Source: Salminus brasiliensis
Lineage: Eukaryota > Chordata > Actinopteri > Characiformes > Bryconidae
DNA: 64,000 nt
Assembly (NCBI RefSeq): GCF_030463535.1
Contig: NC_132899.1
Span: forward strand, 17,647,490-17,711,489
Direction: 5' to 3'
Numbering within the stretch: position 1 is the stretch's first letter; each line of letters opens with the position of its first letter. The translations under genes were made by a program, and so were the position numbers. Under the pieces are notes generated by a model. It was not told the DNA's origin, did no database searches, and saw only the letters and a list, made by a program, of their open reading frames with translations. Positions 45,575-55,990 of the stretch are shown piece after piece.

Positions 45575-45755
45575 ACTTAAAAATACAGAGGTTCTAAAGG
45601 TTCTATGAGCCATACCATAGAAGAACCTTTAGATTGGTAAAGAAGGTTCTTCACACTCACTCAGTACATCTCTTACATCTCTTAAACATGGTTCTTTATG
45701 GAACCAAACTTTAAGCATTGCTCAAAGAACCATTTCAAGCCCCTTTATTTGTAAG
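45575..45755. repeat. GGTTCTTT-type foldback MITE, copy 3
   Basis: ACACTTAAAAATACAGAGGT just before it is a typical end of this family; AAGGTTCTATGAGCC, GAAGAACCTTTAGATTGG and ATGGTTCTTTATGGAACC follow. Same family as 11655-11910. Confidence 0.65.
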
Positions 45756-45769
45756 AGTAGTAATGTGTA

Positions 45770-45806
45770 AGAGAGAGAGAGTGTGTGTGTGTGTGTGTGT
45801 GTGTGT
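45770..45806. repeat. (GA)n(TG)n microsatellite
   Basis: A short GA run joined to a TG run. Confidence 0.9.
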
Positions 45807-45809
45807 AGC

Positions 45810-46490
45810 CTGGAGCGAAATATATATTAGCCGTCCCCACGTTTCCACTGTTGAACTACTCTCCCTGACAGAATGTTATATCAGCCTAGTGGTGTTGCCG
45901 TGGAGATGATAAGTGTCCATAGATCATGGACATATTGTATGTCAGAAAGAGAAGAGAAAGGGTTGACATTAGCATGTAAGAAATAAGGCTTTGTTAGGAA
46001 AAGAGAAGCTCTTGTGGGCGTTACTTTCTACTGTAATGAAAGGAGAACTTATGCAGTGGTAGAACTTCAAGATGGAATTCATGGTTTTGGGGAATTGGTC
46101 TTGTCATTAAGCGCATTGTGTTTTTTGCACTTGTTTGCTACACATGAGAATAATCTCACCAGGAGGGGAAGCTAAGGTTGGCAGTGGGGGGTACAGAAAG
46201 AGAAAACGAGGTGCACTGTTGAGGCATCCTGCTGTTACTGAGTTTTACTGGGTGAAATCATCTGTGTTTTTATTGGTGTCACACATCAGTATTGATTTTT
46301 AGCCTTAGCTGTATTGAAAGATAATAAAGACTTTATGAACTGCATGTGTTGCTCCAAATACATTCAAATATTAATGGTTTCCTTGTGCTTGAAAAGGCCC
46401 ACTGGTACTGTTTTAGGGAAAGCGCAACCAAATAAAGCAGGTCAGTCAAAACAAAAGCTATGTCAGGTGTGTAAGACCTGAGTTCATGAA
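45810..46490. other. putative cyth1 intron 1, no feature
   Basis: No exon or element boundary recognised. Confidence 0.4.
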
Positions 46491-46495
46491 CCGTA

Positions 46496-46894
46496 TTAAA
46501 GCAGCATTATGTGAGAATTGGCTTTTCTTGCTCCCGGGCTCCCTCTACAGTCGGGAAGAGGAATTTGTGCTTTAAGCCAACACTAAAGTGCACACTTTTC
46601 ACATGCATTTAACAAGCTGGATGATACACAACCATCACTGAAAGTGAAAGAATCACATGAGCTGCTGTGGTAGAGTAATATTTCTGGGATTACTAATATG
46701 TTGCAGCGTTACCCCATTCAAACAAGCATTTTCCAGTATGCTTCGCTAAGGTATAGTGCATAGTGCAGTTTATGGCGTGCTAAGCCCGAAGTAGCAATGA
46801 TCGCAATGCAGTTCTCCCATTTACAGGTCTGTGGAATATTACAATGGTTTTGAAGCTGTTCCCAAAGTAAAAATATTACATAATGCTGCTTTAA
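46496..46894 (+). mobile_element. TTAAAGCAGCATTATGT MITE, copy 2, perfect terminal repeats
   Basis: A 399-bp element with perfect 17-bp inverted ends TTAAAGCAGCATTATGT (46496-46512) and ACATAATGCTGCTTTAA (46878-46894). The outermost TTAA on both sides may be a TTAA target duplication, which would suggest a piggyBac-like origin. It is non-coding. A diverged copy in the other orientation is at 26370-26755. Confidence 0.85.
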
Positions 46895-47126
46895 CACAAA
46901 TCTAAAAACATACCCAGATACAGTATTTGTTCAGTATTGTGATATTCGCTCTGACCAGTACTGCCTGGTACTATGTTTACTCTGTTTTTACTGCACTTTG
47001 AACTGTGAATTATGTACATGGTTTGGATGTGAATAGTATGAAGGAATCCTGTGCTATTAGAGAATCGGTGCCATACTCCACCTGTAAAACGTCTGTTTTG
47101 GTGTGCTAAGTGTCTGCTGTCTGCAG

Positions 47127-47204
47127 CCCGCCTCAGCGAGCCAACTGCGTTATTCTCACCAGCTGACAAGTCACTGCAGCTACTTCAGGCTCTACGGAGT
47201 GGCG
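47127..47204 (+). other. possible cassette exon, 78 nt
   Basis: A pyrimidine-containing acceptor (TGTCTGCTGTCTGCAG) precedes a 78-nt segment that ends at GGCG|GTACGT. Read in phase 1, as needed after 45445, it is open (R-L-S-E-P-T-A-L-F-S-P-A-D-K-S-L-Q-L-L...) and keeps phase 1. One other frame is also open, which lowers the weight. No family recognised. Confidence 0.2.
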
Positions 47205-47340
47205 GTACGTGGTGTCATAGTATCTGATGGGATTACAGTTTACAGTCTGTGCGACTCAGACTGGCGCTGCAATAGAGAGAAATCTATATTTAATATGAGT
47301 GGTTTGGATTCCGAGCTTATTTACTATTCTGTTGTAGACT

Positions 47341-47364
47341 GAGGTATCTCTGTTGAGATACCTC
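47341..47364. repeat. perfect 10-bp stem hairpin
   Basis: GAGGTATCTC, loop TGTT, GAGATACCTC. It has no obvious role and may be a foldback element remnant. Confidence 0.8.
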
Positions 47365-48139
47365 GAGCAGACCTGAAACAGTAACAGTAAACAATTCTAA
47401 GCAAACAGCACCACCAAAGCCAAGCCAAACACCATTGATTTGCAGAGATGATCCACTATTAACTTTAACTTTTACCTGTGGTCCTCTTCTGCTGGTTGCG
47501 AAAGTAGTAAAGAGCTCAAATGGAGCAGGATTACAAGCCATTATGATAATCAAATGCAAATTGTAGCAGAACTGTATAGACCAGAATAACTGTATGATGT
47601 AACTGCCTTCCATGCTTAGAAAACACCCATGAGCATGCACACATATACTTTTAGCTCTGTGGAACATTCCCTTGACCTTGCCAGGATTACAGTCCATCAG
47701 TGGCACCTTTGCTTTTTGGTTATACGTGAATACCTTTTATGTACAAGGCCATCACTCTTATGTCCCATGTATTGTACAGTCACTCTAGTGCCTTTTATAC
47801 ATCAGAAGGACATGACATGAATTCCTGTCAATGGAGAGAGTATTTTCATGAGGTCATGAACAACCTCTGGGCACTGAAAGTTTCCTCTGAGCTAGCCTTG
47901 AGAATTGCTGCTTCTAGTAGTTATTTCTGTAGGGCTTGCTTCTGTGAGTATCTATAATGTGGGCTTACATGTATCACTGTGCTAAGGCATGTGATCAGTT
48001 TTTTAATAACTCATGAGTAAGCTTGTTTTGTTTAAGAACAGGAAGTTATAATTGCAGTGTTTTAAGTTTTCATTCTGGTTTGTTCTTCAGTTCTGCTTAC
48101 TTTGACCTTTCTATGTAAAAAAGGAGTGTTGGGGAGATT
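47365..48139. other. putative cyth1 intron 1, no feature
   Basis: No exon or element boundary recognised. Confidence 0.4.
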
Positions 48140-48665
48140 TTGGTCCACTGCAGATGATTTTTTTCATATCAAGGCCACACCAAACAAGGGCTGATTTACA
48201 GAACACCATTGGCCAGGTGTGAACATATTAGGCAGCAAGTGAACTGTCATTTCTTGAAGGTGATGGTGTGTTAAAAGCAGGACAAATGGGCAAGCATAAG
48301 AATCTAAGTCACTTTATCAAGGGTCAGATTGTGAAGGCTAGACAACTGCGTCAGAGCATTTCCAAAACATCAGGCAGGTCTTGTGGGGTATGTCTGGCAT
48401 GCAGTGGTCAGTACCTACTAGCAGTGGTCTAAGAAGGGACAACAGGTGAACCGGCGACAGGGTCATGGTCATCTTAGGCTCATTGATGCGATCCATTGAG
48501 GCCCCACCTTACAATGTACAGGACGGCTGCTAATGTCTTGGTGTCGGATATCACGGGAAGCCTTCAGGGGTTTTGTGGAGGCCATGCCTCAAATGGTCAG
48601 CTCTATTATGGTGGCACAAGGTGGACCGTTAATATTAAGCAGGTGGTACTAATGATATAATAATC
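48140..48665 (+). mobile_element. internally deleted Tc1/mariner-like element, plus strand
   Basis: 48287-48330 encodes an N-terminal transposase-like start (M-G-K-H-K-N-L-S-H-F-I-K-G-Q-I-V), followed by Q-S-I-S-K-T-S-G-R-S. After GACAGGGTCATGGTCATCTT it jumps near 48487 to the C-terminal part (CCATTGAGGCCCCACCTTAC...). The catalytic middle is gone and stops are present. Same family as 19868-20242, with a central deletion in nearly the same place. Confidence 0.75.
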
Positions 48666-49490
48666 AAAACTGATTGATACCCATTGATACTCAAGTGATC
48701 TGCACTCAGCCCATATATTGTTATTTTGGCCAATATACATACTATAAGTTATGATTTAGTAATAGACATAATCATCAGTGCACCCAAATGTACAGTGCCG
48801 ATGCACTGATGATGGGTGTGGAAATCTCATACCTTTTGTGGACATTGACAGATTTTCCCAGGTGAATGAGTGAGTGCCTGTTTCTGCCTGGGTAAAACAC
48901 CAAGCCTTTTCTCTCCATCTCTAGCAGCACTTCTAAAAATGTCTCTGTTTCTCCGCCAGCCTAGCAGGTGGCGCTAACATGTCAGATTGTCAAAGAAGCA
49001 GCGTACCGTCAAAAACTGACCTAAATAAAGTGCTAAGCTGAAGAACATTTTCTAACAAATAAATAATTCCATATTATGTTCTCCATAACTTAAACTCACA
49101 GCCAAGATCAAAAGCTTTATCAGAAAAAAACTACTATAAGTTTTTTTTTTTTGTATTTACATGCATTTAGTTACACCACTGTCTGTAAATCGCCCACGCA
49201 GGAAATTCATGTTAAGTTTCTCAGAAATCTACTTTCTGAAGAGCACTTTTAAAAACGTCATATAATTACTAAGAGTCAAGTAATTACTACGGACACGTGG
49301 CCTAACAACCCATTGTAAGGGGAATAGTACTTCATGCCTATGCCTGAGAACTGTCAAAAAAAGTTTGTCTTTGTCTTTGGTTGTCTTTATCTTGGAATAA
49401 GTATAGTTAAAGGAACAGTAAGTACTAAACAATGGCAATCGTTTCTCAAGTGGGTTACCAGGTTGAGGACAGTGAACCTCAGGAACAAAC
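48666..49490. other. putative cyth1 intron 1, no feature
   Basis: No exon or element boundary recognised. A poly-T run lies at 49141-49152. Confidence 0.4.
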
Positions 49491-49494
49491 AGAT

Positions 49495-50060
49495 CAGAAT
49501 CAAAAATACTTTATTGATCCCAGGAGGGAAATTGCAGTTGTTACAGTTGCAACCAATCATGTAAGAATAAACACTCTATAAATAAACCCTCTATAAAATA
49601 AAATAAATTGAAAACAAAGAGAGAAAAAATTGAGAACTATGAGAAATATATACATATATAAATTATATGAATGTAGTAAGCGGTATAGTGGTAATCACTG
49701 TGATAATAAATATGGAAAATTATTGCGCTCAAGATATTGCACACATATTAAATTGAATTACACTACTAATATTATTGCACATATGAACAGTATAATTTGA
49801 GTATTGCACAGATGAGAGTCACACACTGAGGGAGGAGTTATAGGGTTGGAATAACCTCCTGTGGCGCTCCGTGGTGCATTTTGGTGGAATGAGTCTTGCA
49901 CTGAATGTGCTCCTGTGTCTAAATGGCTGCAGCCCGCAGTGTTTCCTTGCTGTTGTGTTCCATACCGGGTAACCTGGGTGTGGCAGTAGGACTGGGGAAT
50001 GGGTGGGATAGGCAGCTAGAACACAACCAGATTTCCACACCGTACCTGACAATCCAAAGA
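49495..50060 (-). mobile_element. 5'-truncated LINE insertion, minus strand
   Basis: On the minus strand 50052-49819 is open and ends with R-L-I-P-P-K-C-T-T-E-R-H-R-R-L-F-Q-P-Y-N, which resembles the extreme C-terminus of reverse-transcriptase ORFs of several fish LINE families. It is followed by a 3' UTR ending GGGATCAATAAAGTATTTTT at the left edge. Most of the element is missing, so it cannot move by itself. Confidence 0.55.
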
Positions 50061-50532
50061 CTGTTGTCAGTAAATGCTAGTGCTTAAACTTATGTTTCTT
50101 TAATATCTGATTACACATTCTGATCATTTTAGTAGAGTTAGTACATAAAATGTAATACTTAATGGACCTTTAAAACCTTTAACTGACACAGTGGAAAACC
50201 GGGCTCATCAATATTAGTGCAAGTGTTCTTATTATGTGCAAGGTCGTTCTGAAGAAGGTAAAAGAAAGTTCTCAGGAATGAGTAGAACGTGAATATGACA
50301 ATAGAACAGTAGAGCAGTAGAGAGCAGCAAAGGAGTAGGACGTAGAGGTGAGTAGAGGGTTCTCTCAGTCTTCCACACATGCAAACTGATTGTGATTCAG
50401 TAGCAGTGGGGCTGGATGCTGCTGGAGCCAAGGATTGCTAATGGTAATGATGATGAGTCAATAAAGATTTCAATCAGCCTTTTTTTTCTGGGCGGGTGGC
50501 ATTTATCATCATCCTCCTCGTTCCTTAGAATC

Positions 50533-50564
<32 letters not shown>

Positions 50565-51555
50565 GATGAGAAAGAGAGAAAAGGTTTTCGTGGATGGAAA
50601 ACATGAGGGAAAACATCTGTGATAGAGTCCTCACACTCTGGACTATGTGCGGCCACAAAATAATAAGCAGGGTCTAATAGCGAAGTGCATTTCTGTCTTT
50701 GAATATGACTCTTATTCATTATTCATGTTGGGCTGTGCTATTTATTACAGTCATTCTCATTCCTGTTTATTTATCAGACAGATCATTCATATGTCTGAGC
50801 CGGCCACAAATGGGACCAGTCTGACCTGCCAGCAGTGACAACATACACACTCATTGCATGCGCACACAAACACGCACACATCTGTTGCTAAACTAGCACT
50901 CCTGCAGTTATCTTGGCAACAGCTAGTTTGCTGAAAGCCTTGTCATTTAAATCTTTTCTAATTGAAAAATGATTGTCTACATCTGTTCTCATAATTACAG
51001 GCTCAAAGATTCAGAAAACTACTCATTTCGTCCTCAGCATGAAGACATATTTTAATGGGAAATATACTGCTCCCGAGCTCGTGTACGCCTTACTGTAAGC
51101 CTCCTTGAGCACTGTTATTCTTTTCCCTTCATCTCAGTGAGAGTGGGCTTGAGTTATTCTTAACTTTTAACGTTCATTGCTGGGCTCTCTCTGCCGTTGT
51201 TTTCCACAAAGCGCTAGCTGTGTGATAGAAGGTACTGATGTCCTTCTTCAGCATGCTAATTGCATGCCACAGCAGAGTCACGTCTTCCACTCCACTCCCA
51301 CTCTTCTTGCCCTCCCACCTCACATACTGTAAGTACACAGATCAGCGCTCACCAGAGGAATGAGTCGTGATATGGAGTGTGATTTTAAAGAGTAGTTCTA
51401 AAGCTATGACCAATCTCTATATTATTATACATCTGCTGGCACGTTCAGCCCGGTAACAAGAAGGCAGCGAAAGCATTCAGTTCACTGCAGTTTCATTTGT
51501 TTCAATGCAGTTCAGTTCAGTTCATTCAGTAACAAGAAAGCAAACCATGCAGTAA
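50061..51555. other. putative cyth1 intron 1, mostly featureless
   Basis: Contains a (GT)n run at 50534-50561. No exon recognised. Confidence 0.4.
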
Positions 51556-51561
51556 TGCTAA

Positions 51562-51782
51562 AGTCCTATACGGATGGGATTAGTTTTACATGGGAAGATG
51601 GGGTAATTATTACCAGAGTTTCTCAGTGATTCTAGTCCCGTCCGAATGCGCCATGTCAGTCATTTTTATGGATTTTTTTGTGGATCTCAGTCATTCATGC
51701 CAAGATTTCTTATTCTACATGAATCAGACATCCTATAGTAAAATGACCTTACTCCACCTCCCCATGTAAAGGTCTTAGGTCC
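51562..51782. mobile_element. GATTAGTTTTACATGGG MITE, short copy
   Basis: The left end has AGTCCTATACGGATGGGATT then AGTTTTACATGGGAAG; the right end has ACTCCACCTCCCCATGTAAA. They are inverted, and the copy 0.5 kb away at 52310-53072 shares both the ends and the left interior (GCACCATGTCAGTCATTTTT versus GCGCCATGTCAGTCATTTTT). Confidence 0.65.
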
Positions 51783-52309
51783 TAAGTCTTCTAAATGCTT
51801 CTTGGCTGCTGGAAAGTCAGCACTGTCCACAAACCAGAAGCCACACTCCATTCATCTAGTTTCTAGTTAAAATGGCCCTCAAGTATATTGTTCATTTTTG
51901 CAGGAGATATTTTGGAGAATACTGGATGTAGGTTAATGTCTGCATGGGGAGCCTGCATGAGGAAACGGTTGAAAAACCTGAAAAAAATGTCCTGAAAAAA
52001 TGGAACAGCTAACAATCGTGGAAGACCACAAAACCTGTCCCTGTCAACAGGCCTTAAAGATTTTATCTTCAAGGAGAGTGAATATCAAGTGTTTCTGTTT
52101 ATCCTTGTCCATCCATAAGAAGCCAGCTTCATACTGAGGGACTGAAAGAATGTGCTGCTGAGCAAGAAGCTGTTACTGAGAAAATCTAACAGTGATTAAA
52201 CACAATAATGACTAGTTACCCCAGAACCCAGACCTCAACATTATTAAATGTGTTTGAAGAATGTGTTTCTTGTATGGGAAAAATGGGAAAATTCTCTGAA
52301 AACGTCTAA

Positions 52310-53072
52310 AGCCCTATTTGGACTGGATTAGTTTTACATGGGGAGGTGGGCTACTGCCATTACTTTCTTAATAATTTTAGGCCCGTCCAAATGCACCATG
52401 TCAGTCATTTTTATGGACTGCATGCTCCTGCACCAGTAAAGATTCAAGCATCTTTTACTTTCTGTACAATAAGCCATTTTAACAACTTTAGATTAAGTTC
52501 ACATTTGTGGCAAACCTCAGTCAAATCCAGAAGAAAAGCCAAAGACTCCTCAAAGGTGCACCGCTTCTGGCAACTGTAGTTCAGTCATTGTATAGCGTAG
52601 CCTAAACTGAAATTTCATTATTACTACAAGTGGGTTATAAGATTGGTCATCATGAGGGCAGTAAATTGTACATTTAGTCTTGACAAATAAGAAGATTGGA
52701 ACAATATTAGCAAGTTAAAGTTGTTGATTGTCTTTGGCGTGGGCCCCGTCGCTGGCCCAGGTCTTGCGACATCTGGGCTCTGGGCAGCCGTCAGGACAAA
52801 ACTGTGGGCAGTGGGGAGGAAGGAGGAGAGACGTGATGTGATGCCACTTCTAAAAGCAGCAAAGCATGTAATTAGAGGCCTTTTAACACAGGTGGAGGCT
52901 GGTGATTGGCTGAAGAAAGGTAACATTAGGGCATTAGAGTCTCCTGGTAGAACTTTCGCTAGAGCTTTCCTTTCTTAACCCGTGTGAATTAGTCATGAAT
53001 TTTACAGAAGTCCTGTAGTAAAACTACATTACACCACCTCCCAATGTAAAACTAATCCTGGCCACATAGGAC
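52310..53072. mobile_element. GATTAGTTTTACATGGG MITE, long copy with extra interior
   Basis: The left end is CCCTATTTGGACTGGATTAG, TTTTACATGGGGAGGTGG. The right end (53033-53072) read inward is GTCCTATGTGGCCAGGATTA, GTTTTACATTGGGAGGTGG. At 763 bp it is much longer than the copy at 51562-51782. The extra interior holds a GC-richer block (52735-52830) with an 85-codon open frame that I do not recognise. Confidence 0.7.
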
Positions 53073-53334
53073 AGCGTAAGATTTAATTTAGGAGAATTTT
53101 CTTGCAAACAGCTTTAAAAATAAGAGTTTCTGTTAAATATGATCTCTATTTTTTTCATGATGCTGAAAAAAAATTCTAATGAAGAATGGAATTAATGACA
53201 GTTTTGACTGAAAATTAGATGGAGTGAGGTGTCTGATTTTGTGCACATCAGTGAATGATTCTAGGAAAAACCTTAAAACAGTGTGGAAATGTTAATGGAC
53301 GTTGTTTAATTTTCAGAAAGCTTTTCACATTTAC

Positions 53335-53450
53335 AAAAATGCTTCTTTAAGAACCATCCACTGAAAGTGTCTTTAGGGTACCAAAAGTGGTTACTTTATG
53401 TAATCGGTCTAAAGAACCCTCTTTGGCGCCTTCATTTTGAAGAGTGTTGT
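53335..53450. repeat. GGTTCTTT-type foldback MITE, copy 4 (right end)
   Basis: GCTTCTTTAAGAACCATCCA ... TCTAAAGAACCCTCTTTGGC, then GCCTTCATTTTGAAGAGTGT, which is a typical family end. Confidence 0.6.
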
Positions 53451-53459
53451 CAATTTTCT

Positions 53460-54885
53460 ACTGTACATGAACCGCGTCCTACTTGCATGCTGAAAGTCTT
53501 GCCACATCAAGATCACTAAGTGCATATTCATGGCTCTCAGAAGTAGAGTAGTGAATAATACATTTGTGAATGCCTCATGAAGTTTTCACTGATGCTTGTA
53601 ATCTCAACCCAATACCAAAGTCACTTTGGCCAGCCAAGTTCGCCCTCTAGAAACATGCAATGTGTAAATTCCCAACGTTTTTATGTATGTGAAGTACTGA
53701 CAGTATGCCAGAAGAGGAGAGCAGAAGAGATGTTGGCGGGAGTTAATCAGAGAGGAGAGAGAGGGATGAGCGTATAGATGAAGGTGCGACGTGACTGGAG
53801 TGACACATGGTTAGGCTGCGAGTCTCTGTAGCCATGCTGCTGAGGAGTCATCAGTGCCGCCCACTGATGGATCTCCCATGATGCCCACTGAGTCACACTT
53901 CCATCTGAGGGAGCTACTGTCTGTGACAAAAAACACTGTAGGACAAATGACACCATCACAGTTATTCTTAAATTCAGAGTACACATATATCTCTGGCTTA
54001 CCTGTTGTTCTTCCTCAGCAGCTTCACAGTCTAGCCCACTACAAACACACTGAAGTCTTATTTCACTAATTCTACTTTAACAACTTCACATTAGTCATAA
54101 ATGTGTGTTATATTTGACATCCTGTGATGTGCTGAACAGAGCTGTATCATTGGTACATTGTGAGTGTTTACTGCTTGTTGCACCACCACAGAGATGTTCA
54201 CAAGTTGTTTTTTGTGAGCCTTAAGTTAAGTCTTGAGTCTCTAGAGTGTGAGTCCATGTCGAATGTATAGTGTTTAGTGGAGATGTTTTGTTAAATTCCG
54301 TTGATATCTGTAGATCCTGCACTGCACAAAGGTCAGCCCATATCGAATTCCTGTCAGGTTGGGCCAATGACTGTGGAAAACATGGACGCTGTGGTTCCAT
54401 TCCCTTTCCGTTTTATAGAAATAAAGCCGAAATTGTCCGCCATGTTGTCGAATTTGCAACCAGACTGCACAGTAGGGACCAGTAGGGACTCATTTAGTAG
54501 ACCCGACCCCTTCTTTCAGACCAAGTGTGTCTCAGACCGCCTTCATTGAGCTTCCAGTGCTCAACAGTGTAAGTTCCACTACAACTCAGCTACTCCATGT
54601 AATAAACAGAAAGGGTGCAGTATAGGTCTCTGCCAGCCAAGGCTGTCAATCACTTCATTCCTATATTAATAGTCATTCCTATATTCCTATAAGTGTAATC
54701 CTATATTGTATATTATTACAATTTAGCAGAATAACGTTTTTAAAAGACTATAAATAGAAATATATAAATAACAAATGTACCATTATTAGCACAGTGACAT
54801 CTGTGGAGATGGAACAAAGGTTTAGGAGTTTGAGATGGAAAATGGACTGTTTGTTCATTGAAACATGAGGGGGGATGGGTGGAGT
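53460..54885. other. putative cyth1 intron 1, no feature
   Basis: No exon or element boundary recognised. Confidence 0.4.
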
Positions 54886-54891
54886 TTCACA

Positions 54892-55110
54892 TTAAATTCA
54901 ATTAAACTTTATTGTCATCATACTAATACAATCTTGTACAGTACACAGAAACGGTCTTCGAGGCATAATAGGAAGGACGTACAATAGTGCAAGAACAATA
55001 GACAGAACACAAGACAGGGTGCCTAGACAAAAAATACAAAGACTATAAATACAATAAAAACACAAATATATAAACTCAAATATGGACATGTACATTGGGT
55101 TGGACATGGC
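54892..55110 (-). repeat. retroelement 3' tail-like repeat
   Basis: TTAAACTTTATTGTCATCAT and CAGTACACAGAAACGGTCTT, then a region with many ATAAATAC words, resemble a dispersed fish retroelement tail in minus orientation. No coding part is present. Confidence 0.4.
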
Positions 55111-55117
55111 TTCAGAT

Positions 55118-55255
55118 AATGCTGATCATGCTGGTCAAGCTGGTAGGGATGGCTTACCTCTTGGACAACATAGGGTGTTTTTATATGAGCTTGATGGTTT
55201 AACTGGTCTACAAGCATGATCAACCTGACCAAGTTAGACCACCAGTATGACTAAG
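55118..55255. repeat. CTGGTC/GACCAG-rich foldback repeat
   Basis: Repeated TGCTGGTCAAGCTGGTAGG, ACTGGTCTACAAGCATGATC and CCTGACCAAGTTAGACCACC words in both orientations. It is a simple foldback-type dispersed repeat. Confidence 0.45.
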
Positions 55256-55369
55256 CTATTTAGAGGTGCCATAAAAGGCATTTATTCAATATTATATTAT
55301 TTGCTTGTGAATTTGCGTGTATTTAGTAAGTATGTGACTGTGGTTGATATGCATTGATTTCTCATAATT

Positions 55370-55990
55370 CTTCTCTCAGAGAGAGTCTCTCACTGCTGTC
55401 CTCTCACTGGATGTAGAATGCTACCTAAAGAGATCGTAGCCTGGTTAACTTTCAGCCCAGCTACCATCTAGCAATCGCTCACTTTCCCGGGTTTGGCTTT
55501 TTAGCATGGTGTGATGATGATCCCCTTATGATCTGTAGTTAGTGCTAGCCTGAGGTACTCCACTTTATACGTTGAAGAGAAGATCGGTAAAAATTGGTCG
55601 GCTAGGGATTTACCCTGGGGACTTTTTCTTCATTGCGTGCTGCTTTTGAGCTCCTCTTCTGCAGACACTGGCACACGCAAAGCCGTCTGTTAACTGGCAG
55701 AGCCTGGTGGTGAACTGACTAAACTTACTAAAAGTATCAACACCCCCATATTCTCCTGAAGTGGCTGTTGCGTTATACCGCATCACAGTTTTGACTAGGG
55801 ATTTTGCGAGCGGACTGGGTGTAGGTGAATGTTGGGGGTATATAAAGAGGCTATTTTAGTTTGGTTGGAAGGCACAGCAGTTTTTGGGATTTACGGTGTG
55901 TCACCACCATATACTGAACTCTCATTATTCAGCTATGCCAAGGTAAATATAGTTGTCCATTCTCGGACACATTTGAAGCTGTTTTGAACC
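55370..55990. repeat. dispersed repeat region, related to 26770-27290
   Basis: Shares AGCCTGGTTAACTTTCAGCC- and GAACTCTCATTATTCAGCTA-type words with 27005-27245 and 37080-37130. Boundaries unknown. Confidence 0.4.

Noticed and set aside
49819..50052. Independent host gene on the minus strand
   Set aside because: The peptide end and the following tail fit a 5'-truncated LINE.
52721..52978. 85-codon open frame as a real gene
   Set aside because: It lies inside a MITE, has no recognised domain, and lacks supported splice or promoter context. Kept only as a curiosity under findings.
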